Shown: one piece after another, positions 1 to 5,406 of the stretch
Numbering within the stretch: position 1 is the first letter of the stretch
Layout: each line of letters begins with the position of its first letter
Source of the DNA: Candidatus Susulua stagnicola
GTDB lineage: Bacteria > Omnitrophota > Gorgyraeia > Duberdicusellales > 4484-171
Direction of reading: 5' to 3'
DNA length: 5,406 nt
NCBI GenBank assembly: GCA_030765735.1
Contig: JAVCBZ010000014.1
Coordinates: 1 to 5,406, forward strand
The notes under the pieces: generated by a model
The model's database searches: none
Seen by the model: the letters and a program-made list of their open reading frames with translations, nothing else
Told to the model about the DNA's origin: nothing
Program-made: the position numbers and the translations under genes

Positions 1-1007
1 GTTGAATGTCGCTTTTTTAAAGAAGATACCCCCAAAGCAATCGCATGAGCAATTTGCTTTTGGTAATGCTTTTTACGTAAAGCTTTTTCCTCGTAATTAT
101 TACTCAAATACCCCATTTCAACTAAAATTGAAGGAACGTAGGCAACTCTCAATACATAAAATGAGGCCTTTCGAGGTGGTTTAATATTAAAACCTAAATT
201 TTTAAAAGTTAAGAAAAAAATATCAGAAAGTTCTACAGAAAAACCATAATTTTTCCTTATTAATAAATCCCAAAGAATAGCTTTGACATCCGTTGGTATG
301 TTTCTACCTTGAAAATTTTCAGTTCGTGCTAACTTAACTGATCTCTCTTGAGCCCTTAAGCGCGAAGGAGAAAGATAATAGATTTCTACTCCACTGACAT
401 TTTTCGAATGGTTAGAATTAGCATGAACGCTGATGAAAAGGTCAGCGCCATGTTTTTTAGCAATATTGGTTCGTTCAGCCAAGGAAATAAAAACATCCTT
501 ATTACGTGTTAGGATTACACTAAAACCCATTCTTTCCAGTTCTTCTTTAAGATATTGAGATACTCTTAGATTTACAGTCTTTTCGTAAAACCCCCGAGCA
601 GAAATTGCCCCGGGATCTTTTCCACCATGCCCGGGATCGATAACTATAGTTTTTATATTAAAAAGCGGACGAAAGTTAACAAACTTTCCTGAAGTAATTA
701 TAGTTTCTAATTGACGAGGAAGAAATATTTTACCTTTAATATAAACTGGTGAATTTTTAAGATAAAAAATTGAACCACTTAATGTACCAACTAATGAATT
801 AAGAAGCAATTTGACCTCTTTATCCGGAGAATAAATTCTTATTAAATCATCAATGGTATCAAAATTGTAATCAAACTTATATTTTTTGCAAAAACTTGCT
901 AAATCAATATAGTCAGAATTAGAAACCCTTAGACTACCTCCTCTGTAATGAGTTGCAGCACAAGCATTTACGAAGATTAAGATTAAAACAATAAATACTT
1001 TTTTCAT
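1..1007 (-). CDS. N-acetylmuramoyl-L-alanine amidase (Amidase_3 family), exported; 3' end beyond window
   Basis: This is a zinc amidase that cuts the bond between N-acetylmuramic acid and L-alanine in peptidoglycan, acting outside the cytoplasmic membrane in wall remodelling or daughter-cell separation. My translation is open for 335 codons from ATG 1007 to the window edge. Residues 1-18 form a signal peptide (MKK, hydrophobic stretch, then VNACAA). Residues about 28-110 resemble the copper-amine-oxidase-N-like stalk domain often placed before such amidases (ending IKGKIFLPRQLE). The Amidase_3 domain runs from about 119 to 320: DPGHGG with Zn ligand H127, ligand E178 in LAERTNIA, ligand H195 in ISVHAN, and catalytic E297 in VEMGYLSN. 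All key residues are present. The frame ends in the usual last helix (IAHAIALGVSSL), so probably only a few residues are missing. The start overlaps the mgtE stop by 4 bp (ATGA). The substrate class is secure; its exact cellular role and any amiC-like name are not. Confidence 0.93.
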   Translation of the reverse strand, partial: MKKVFIVLILIFVNACAATHYRGGSLRVSNSDYIDLASFCKKYKFDYNFDTIDDLIRIYSPDKEVKLLLNSLVGTLSGSIFYLKNSPVYIKGKIFLPRQLETIITSGKFVNFRPLFNIKTIVIDPGHGGKDPGAISARGFYEKTVNLRVSQYLKEELERMGFSVILTRNKDVFISLAERTNIAKKHGADLFISVHANSNHSKNVSGVEIYYLSPSRLRAQERSVKLARTENFQGRNIPTDVKAILWDLLIRKNYGFSVELSDIFFLTFKNLGFNIKPPRKASFYVLRVAYVPSILVEMGYLSNNYEEKALRKKHYQKQIAHAIALGVSSLKKRHS

Positions 1008-2350
1008 GATCCTAACAAAAATAAAGCAATTTGAAAATATATAAATATTCCAGCAACATCAACAATAGTAGTAATCAGGGGTCCACTCATAAGGGCTGGA
1101 TCAAGGCGTAATCTTCTAAAAATAATTGGCAAAGCTGCACCAATAACAGCAGCAAAAGTAACTGTAAAGCCTATAGCAATTCCTACTGATATACTTAATA
1201 ATCCATCGCCTTCTTGGATAATTGCTCTTATTGAACCAACAATAGCAAGAATAACACCAATAGAAAGACCAAGAAGAGACTCTCTGAGGACAACCTTAAA
1301 AAAATCTTTTATTCCAATATCACCAGTGGTTAGCCCTCTTATAACCATCATTGCTGATTGCATACCAGCGTTTCCTCCGGTAGCAATAAGTATCGGTAGA
1401 AAAAAAGTTAAAGCTATCCATTGCTTTATTATGCCACTATAATTTTTCATAACCAAACTTGATATCGACGATAAGACTACTAAAACTATCAACCAAAGAC
1501 TTCGTTTCCAAAGAAGTTCAAAAAAACTTGCCTCCATATAAGGCTTCTCAACCGGAACAACCGCTGCTATCTTTTCAAAATCTTCAGTTGTTTCCTCTTC
1601 CAAAACATCAACCAAATCATCAAAAGTAACAATTCCTAATAATTTATTATTGTTATCTACAACTGGAAGAACAATTAAATCATAGTGCTTAAAAATATTT
1701 ACAGCTTCTTCTTGATCAGTAAGAGCTGATACTTTTATCACATCCGTATACATTAACTCTGAAATCTTTATTTCTGAATCGGTCAAAACAAGCTTTTTTA
1801 AAGAAACAATTCCAATAAGTTTACCTTCATCGTCAAGAACATAACTATAATAAACTGTTTCTTTCTTAATGCCAACTTCTTTAATATGGGCTAGAGCCTC
1901 TTTGACAGTCATCCCCTTATATAATTGTACAAAATCAGGAGTAAGAAGTCTTGCTACGCATTCGGATGGATAATTAAGAATTTCAATAGCAACTTTTCGT
2001 TCATCCGGAGATAATAAATTGATAAATTTTTTAACTAATTCAGCTGGTATTTCTTCAAACAATTCAGTTCTGTCATCTGGCGACATTTCATTCAAAATGT
2101 CTCTTATTTCCTTGCTTGTTAAGGTTTTAAGTATGTCTTCCTCTTCTTCAGTAGAAAGACACTCAAATACATCTACTGCTTTATTGTAAGAGACTAAACG
2201 GAAAACAAAAAGCTTATATGTTGGCGTAGACAATTTGCTGATAAGGTTAGCAATATCTTCAGGATGAAGAGGAAATAACTCCTTAATGTCGAGGTATTTT
2301 TTCTCTTGAATCAGCTCTTCAATTTTTGTCACTAAATCATTGTTAGACAT
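1004..2350 (-). CDS. mgtE: MgtE-type magnesium transporter/channel
   Basis: This is an inner-membrane Mg2+ channel gated by cytosolic Mg2+. From the preferred start it has 448 residues, the normal family length. The order is a helical MgtE_N domain (about 15-135), a tandem CBS pair (about 138-255), a linking acidic plug helix (EKIAAVV onwards), and five membrane segments (about 285-446). The pore signatures are GGNAGMQSAMMVIRGL (325-340) and DPALMSGP (417-424), then D431 in TTIVDVAG, which corresponds to the selectivity aspartate (D432) of the Thermus thermophilus channel. The acidic cluster FDDLVDVLEEE (243-253) matches the Mg2+-sensing surface, so gating by Mg2+ is expected. The frame also extends to an ATG at 2374 (456 residues), but only the ATG at 2350 has a good ribosome binding site. 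A sigma-70-type promoter lies about 90 nt upstream. The stop TGA overlaps the ATG of the amidase gene. Transport of other divalent ions such as Co2+ is possible. Confidence 0.95.
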   Translation of the reverse strand: MSNNDLVTKIEELIQEKKYLDIKELFPLHPEDIANLISKLSTPTYKLFVFRLVSYNKAVDVFECLSTEEEEDILKTLTSKEIRDILNEMSPDDRTELFEEIPAELVKKFINLLSPDERKVAIEILNYPSECVARLLTPDFVQLYKGMTVKEALAHIKEVGIKKETVYYSYVLDDEGKLIGIVSLKKLVLTDSEIKISELMYTDVIKVSALTDQEEAVNIFKHYDLIVLPVVDNNNKLLGIVTFDDLVDVLEEETTEDFEKIAAVVPVEKPYMEASFFELLWKRSLWLIVLVVLSSISSLVMKNYSGIIKQWIALTFFLPILIATGGNAGMQSAMMVIRGLTTGDIGIKDFFKVVLRESLLGLSIGVILAIVGSIRAIIQEGDGLLSISVGIAIGFTVTFAAVIGAALPIIFRRLRLDPALMSGPLITTIVDVAGIFIYFQIALFLLGS

Positions 2351-2356
2351 GACTAT

Positions 2357-2361
2357 TCCTT
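2357..2361 (-). promoter_or_regulatory. Ribosome binding site deciding the mgtE start
   Basis: AAGGA on the minus strand stands 6 nt before the ATG at 2350. Upstream of the alternative in-frame ATG at 2374 there is only AT-rich sequence (AGTAAGTA) with no purine-rich core. The downstream start therefore gives an N-terminus of MSNNDLVTK rather than MFHIQGIV. Confidence 0.75.
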
Positions 2362-2395
2362 GTATATGAAACATTACTTACTGAATTTTTAATTA

Positions 2396-2429
2396 CCTTA
2401 TGACCAAAAAAATAGTATTAGCTATAAGG
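2396..2429 (-). repeat. Weak inverted repeat in the mgtE leader
   Basis: CCTTAT (2429-2424 on the minus strand) and ATAAGG (2401-2396) can pair as a 6-bp stem with a 22-nt loop inside the predicted 5' leader of mgtE. The stem is AT-rich and the loop is long, so stability would be low. It has no U-tract directly after it and does not look like an intrinsic terminator. It may be chance in AT-rich DNA. Confidence 0.25.
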
Positions 2430-2445
2430 CAAAACCGTATTAAAA

Positions 2446-2473
2446 ATTATACCACCCTGTTTATAAAAATCAA
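2446..2473 (-). promoter_or_regulatory. Sigma-70-type promoter for mgtE and the amidase gene
   Basis: On the minus strand a -35 box TTGATT (2473-2468) is followed by a 16-nt spacer and a perfect -10 box TATAAT (2451-2446). A start of transcription near 2439 would give a leader of roughly 90 nt before the mgtE ATG at 2350. It is in the only sizeable intergenic gap of the window (2351-2540), which otherwise holds only the mgtE ribosome binding site and a weak inverted repeat. I see no GC-rich hairpin with a T-run between the nitroreductase stop and this promoter, so read-through from the upstream genes remains possible. Confidence 0.7.
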
Positions 2474-2540
2474 CCAGTTCAGCTAAGTATAAAGCTTATG
2501 AAATAAACTTTGTAGGAATGAAATTGAAGAATAAAAGGAA

Positions 2541-3065
2541 TTATTTAGAAAAGCCCCATTTTTCAAAAAAGGCTATTTCTTCTAGGTCTAATCGTACTTT
2601 TGGATCAAAAGAGTATTGGCTAGAATATCCTAAGACAAGCATTTCTACCACCCTTATCTCCTTGGGGATATCGAGAATTTTCTTAACTTCTTGTTCGTAA
2701 AAAGCACCAATCCAACAGCTACCTAACCCTAGTTCAACAGCTGTTAAGCTCATATGATCAATCGCAATGGCTAAATCTATTGGATAACAAGCTTGCCCAC
2801 AAGTCATTAAATGACTATCAGTTTCAGCACAACAAACGATTACAACTGGTGCTTGAGCTATAAAAGCTTGCTCTTTAGCGGCATGACAAAGCTTACTTCT
2901 AGTTACTTTATCTTTAACAACAACAAATCTCCATTCTTGACAATTAGATGCCGAGGGGGCTTGCCTAGCTGCTTCTAAAATCTTAAAGATTTTATCTTCT
3001 TCGACTTCTTTGTCTTTATACTTTCGTATACTCCGTCTTTTCTCTATTGCTTTGAATACATCCAT
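2541..3065 (-). CDS. Small FMN-dependent nitroreductase family protein
   Basis: This is a 174-residue single-domain flavoprotein of the nitroreductase superfamily, which uses FMN and NAD(P)H to reduce nitro compounds, quinones or other acceptors and is active as a homodimer in the cytoplasm. The FMN-phosphate motif RRSIRKY sits at residues 10-16, APSASNCQEW at 36-45 supplies flavin contacts, GLGSCWIGAF occurs at 113-122, and VLGY at 144-147. The C-terminal LEEIAFFEKWG resembles the end of the short clostridial/archaeal-type members of the family. The length is normal for the short subgroup and no signal peptide or membrane segment is visible. The ATG at 3065 has AAAGGA 6 nt upstream. The gene follows glgC by 16 bp, so it is probably co-transcribed with it, but no shared pathway is evident. 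The natural substrate cannot be told from the sequence. Confidence 0.92.
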   Translation of the reverse strand: MDVFKAIEKRRSIRKYKDKEVEEDKIFKILEAARQAPSASNCQEWRFVVVKDKVTRSKLCHAAKEQAFIAQAPVVIVCCAETDSHLMTCGQACYPIDLAIAIDHMSLTAVELGLGSCWIGAFYEQEVKKILDIPKEIRVVEMLVLGYSSQYSFDPKVRLDLEEIAFFEKWGFSK

Positions 3066-3071
3066 GATTAT

Positions 3072-3077
3072 TCCTTT
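3072..3077 (-). promoter_or_regulatory. Ribosome binding site of the nitroreductase gene
   Basis: AAAGGA on the minus strand stands 6 nt before the ATG at 3065, within the 16-bp gap after glgC. The site and spacer (AAGGAATAATC) differ from the mgtE one (AAGGAATAGTC) by a single base. Confidence 0.7.
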
Positions 3078-3081
3078 AGTT

Positions 3082-4311
3082 TTATAAATTAAAAAACTCT
3101 TTGCCTCTTAAACCTCTACCAATAACCACAATCCCTGAAGAATCAAAATAATACTTCTTCTTATCTTGAATAGAATTATAACCAATAATCTTATTTTGAG
3201 GTATAGTATTAAAACGATCAATAATTGTTTTACGAATACGACAATTCTTTTTTATTTGTGTAAAATCCATAATAATTGAATCTTCAATCTCACAACCTTC
3301 TTCTATTATTACTGATCTTCCTAAAATTGAATTCTTTATACTAGAGCTAAAAATCTTAGACCCCTCACAAATAATTGAGTTTTCAATTTTAGATTCTGTA
3401 GTATAGGCTCCAGGACAATTAAAATTTGAAGCATATATAGGCCAATGCAGATTATCTAGGTCTAATAACGGTTTTTTACCAAGAAGATCCATGTTTGCCT
3501 GCCAATAAGCAGAGATTGAACCAACATCTTTCCAGTAATATTTTGCTTCACTTTTCTTTAAATAAGGAATTTTATTTTGAGAAAAATTATAAGCAAAAAC
3601 TCTCTCTTTTTTTTGAATTAAATATGGTATTATCTGCTTGCCAAAATCATTGACTCTACGCTTCTTTACCCTTTGATTTAATATATCAACCAAAAAATCA
3701 GCGTCAAATATATAATTCCCCATAGAAGCAAGCACATCTTTATTGTGAGACAATATCGGCTTTTCTTGAAATTTTTTAATTCTTGAGTCACCATCTATTT
3801 CGGCAACTCCAAATTGATTAGCTTGACTACCCTCTATCGGCATAGATGCTATTGTGAGTTTTGACTTTTTTCTTATATGAAAATCAATCATTCCTTTTAT
3901 ATCCATACGGTAAACATGATCACCACCAAAAATTGCTACAAACCGAGGTTTAAAATCATAAATAAGATTTATATTCTGATATATAGAATCAGCTGTACCA
4001 CGATACCAAGCTTTTATTTCTTCTCGTCTCATTTGAGGAGGTACGACAGTTATAAAATGTCGCGGAAAAATACCACATTTTCGCCAACTTGTTCGAATAT
4101 GTTCAATTAAAGATTAAGACTTATACTGAACTAAAACATAAGTAGAATAAATGCCTGAATTCACTAAGTTACTTAAAGCAAAATCAATTATTCGGTATTT
4201 TCCACCAAAAGGAACTGAAGGCTTTGTTCTTTCAGAAGTTAAGGGAAATAGTCTTTCTCCTTTTCCACCAGCTAAAACAAAAGCTAAAATATTACTTCTT
4301 GAAGCTCTCAT
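3082..4311 (-). pseudogene. glgC: Glucose-1-phosphate adenylyltransferase (ADP-glucose pyrophosphorylase) with in-frame stop
   Basis: GlgC makes ADP-glucose from ATP and glucose-1-phosphate, the committed step of bacterial glycogen synthesis. The locus spans 410 codons in one frame, the normal family length, but codon 66 is TAA (4116-4114). Before it lie the nucleotide-binding signature LAGGKGERLFPLT (13-25) and FGGKYRIIDFALSN (35-48). After it, in the same frame, come SLIEHIR, PPQMRREEIKAWYRGTAD, the catalytic GGDHVYRMD (D131), the sugar-phosphate-binding FQEKP (K184), SMGNYIF, YWKDVGS and a C-terminal left-handed beta-helix region rich in hexapeptide-like repeats. Family members read QYKS-H/Q-SL at the stop, so one C-to-T change (CAA to TAA) explains it. 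The pieces are 4311-4114 (65 residues) and, from the first ATG after the stop, 4032-3082 (316 residues); neither alone contains a complete active site. The start has only a weak ribosome binding site (GGCGAG) and follows the antiporter stop by 13 bp. A sequencing error is the main alternative. Confidence 0.85.
4114..4116 (-). other. Premature in-frame TAA codon within glgC
   Basis: Reading the minus strand through this codon keeps the GlgC alignment without any shift: QYKS, stop, SLIEHIRTSW. The codon is followed by T, a context known from E. coli to favour termination. TAA also ends the glgC frame itself (3084-3082) and the nitroreductase (2543-2541), so it is a normal stop in this genome. 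The first downstream in-frame ATG (4032) is preceded by CCTCCTCAA, which is not a ribosome binding site, so re-initiation there is unlikely. Confidence 0.9.
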
Positions 4312-4324
4312 ATTACACTCGCCA

Positions 4325-5406
4325 TCATAGATATGATCCCTTATTGTTGATATCTTCTTTTATCTCCCCAGCCTTAGATAAAGCATACTTTGTAGACCAA
4401 GGACCGATAAGCTCAAAAATAACTGTGCTAGCAATAGTAATGGTTAGAATTGTATCTCCCCAAAGCCCACCAATAGCATGTTTAGCAATCAAGGCACAAG
4501 CCAAAGCTACACCAGCTTGGGGAATCAAAGCTATTCCCATATATTTTTTTATGCTCAAAGAAGCATCAACCAATTTTGCTCCAATAAAAGCACCAATTAT
4601 TTTACCAAAGGTCCTAAAGACTATATACCCCAAAGTTAAAGCAATAGAAGTTCCTAAAACGCTAACTTTCAAACTTGCTCCAGCTAACACAAAAAATATT
4701 AAATATAAAGGCGCATCTATATCACGTAAAGAATTAAAAAAATGCAGACTCTCTTTATTGGTATTAGCTAATAGTGCTCCAAAAAACATACAAGATAAAA
4801 GTACTGAAAAATTAAAAGATATTGCTAACCCTATGGTTAAAGATAGGAAACCAAAAGTATAAATCAAGCGTTCCTTCATTGTATTAATAAATCTAGCTAG
4901 ATTATTAAAAACAACTACTATTGCCCATCCTAAAACAAATGAACCTCCAATCTCTAATATGGTTTTTAACAAATCTTTAAAAAGACCGATGGTGTCACCG
5001 TTGCCGGTCACAAATGTTTTGGCTACAGATAATGACAATCCAAAAATAACTAAAGCCCAGGCGTCATCAATAGCTACTACACCTAAAAGAGTATCAGTAA
5101 AATCACCCTTACTTTTATACTCCTGAGTTACCATAACTACAGCTGCTGGAGCAGTAGCCGCAGCAATTGCACCAAAAATAAGAGCGATATAGAAAGGTTG
5201 GTTAAAAAACATCCAAGTAGCAAGGGTTACTAAAAACCATGGTGCTAAAGAAGCGCTAATCGATATTCCAGTAACTGCTCTCCCCACTCTTCGTAAGATA
5301 CTTAGAGAAAAGTTCTCTCCTAAACTAAAAGCAATCATACCAAGAACAATTTGAGAAAAAAAATCAGAAGTTGCTAAAAACTCTTTGGAAATTAAATTTA
5401 ATAAAC
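4325..5406 (-). CDS. Cation:proton antiporter (Na+/H+ exchanger family), 5' end beyond window
   Basis: This is a polytopic inner-membrane protein of the PF00999 Na+/H+ exchanger group, exchanging Na+ or K+ for protons in pH and ion homeostasis. The frame stays open past the ATG at 5338 to the window edge (LLNLISKEFLATSDFFSQIVLG precedes that Met and fits a membrane segment of the family), so 5338 is an internal methionine; 360 codons are visible. Counting from it, ATAPAAVVMV (61-70) and AIDDAWALVIFG (89-100) form the discontinuous ion-site helix region; the paired aspartates 91-92 are the type known from electrogenic CPA2 exchangers. FFVLAGASLK (215-224), FGKIIGAFIGAKL (244-256) and IALIPQAGVALACALIAKH (269-287) are further family segments. 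The short acidic C-terminus lacks TrkA or CBS regulatory domains. The stop TGA lies 13 bp before glgC, suggesting co-transcription. The ion preference cannot be assigned. Confidence 0.9.
   Translation of the reverse strand, partial: LLNLISKEFLATSDFFSQIVLGMIAFSLGENFSLSILRRVGRAVTGISISASLAPWFLVTLATWMFFNQPFYIALIFGAIAAATAPAAVVMVTQEYKSKGDFTDTLLGVVAIDDAWALVIFGLSLSVAKTFVTGNGDTIGLFKDLLKTILEIGGSFVLGWAIVVVFNNLARFINTMKERLIYTFGFLSLTIGLAISFNFSVLLSCMFFGALLANTNKESLHFFNSLRDIDAPLYLIFFVLAGASLKVSVLGTSIALTLGYIVFRTFGKIIGAFIGAKLVDASLSIKKYMGIALIPQAGVALACALIAKHAIGGLWGDTILTITIASTVIFELIGPWSTKYALSKAGEIKEDINNKGSYL

Noticed and set aside
2..184. 60-residue plus-strand ORF at the left edge
   Set aside because: It lies antisense to the amidase, whose catalytic VEMGYLSN motif is encoded on the other strand here; the product has no recognisable features.
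2351..2475. Possible Mg2+ riboswitch (M-box) upstream of mgtE
   Set aside because: The predicted leader is only about 90 nt and AT-rich, without the GC-rich paired cores expected of that class.
2474..2540. Intrinsic terminator after the nitroreductase gene
   Set aside because: Only 4-bp AT-rich complementarities (such as AGCT repeats near 2480-2500) are visible, with no GC-rich stem followed by a T-run on the minus strand.
2518..2700. 60-residue plus-strand ORF
   Set aside because: It is mostly antisense to the 3' end of the nitroreductase gene and shows no family features.
3877..4110. 77-residue plus-strand ORF, with AGGAGG at 4036-4041 on the plus strand
   Set aside because: It is antisense to the glgC core. 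The AGGAGG is simply the complement of Pro-Pro codons (CCTCCT) in glgC and lies inside the ORF rather than before its start.
4114..4116. Genetic-code reassignment or programmed readthrough of TAA
   Set aside because: TAA is used as the natural stop of the nitroreductase and of glgC itself, and no stimulatory structure is evident after the codon; a point mutation or base error is simpler.
4224..4862. 212-residue plus-strand ORF
   Set aside because: It is antisense to the antiporter and the glgC start. The minus frame has clear membrane-transporter motifs, and the plus product is a lysine/proline-rich shadow typical of reversed membrane-protein genes.

Overview
The window is AT-rich and compact, and every gene I can support lies on the minus strand, so the biological order runs from position 5406 down to 1. 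It holds five protein-coding loci and no RNA genes, insertion sequences, CRISPR arrays or long repeats. The first and last genes run off the window. The gene set is ordinary bacterial housekeeping: ion transport, glycogen precursor synthesis, a flavin oxidoreductase and a murein amidase. A peptidoglycan amidase, a bacterial-type promoter and Shine-Dalgarno sites show a bacterium. The mix would suit a poorly cultivated lineage such as Candidatus Omnitrophota, but that is a guess; the sequence alone does not fix the phylum.

Region 5406-2541 looks like one transcription unit: a Na+/H+-antiporter-type membrane protein (5' end outside the window), then glgC (glucose-1-phosphate adenylyltransferase), then a small FMN nitroreductase, with gaps of only 13 and 16 bp. 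The glgC reading frame is full length (410 codons) and carries the family motifs, but an in-frame TAA at codon 66 splits it into two pieces that cannot work separately. This is the most notable observation. It is either a fresh nonsense mutation or a sequence error; recoding looks unlikely.

Region 2540-2351 is a 190-bp intergenic stretch containing a good sigma-70-type promoter (TTGATT, 16 nt, TATAAT) directed at the second unit. No convincing terminator separates it from the unit upstream.

Region 2350-1 is the second unit: an MgtE-type Mg2+ channel whose stop codon overlaps the start of an N-acetylmuramoyl-L-alanine amidase (ATGA overlap). The amidase is almost complete, probably lacking only its last residues beyond position 1.

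I see no undescribed multi-gene system here. The genes are recognisable family members, and the interest lies in the broken glgC, the start choice for mgtE and the coupling of mgtE to the amidase.
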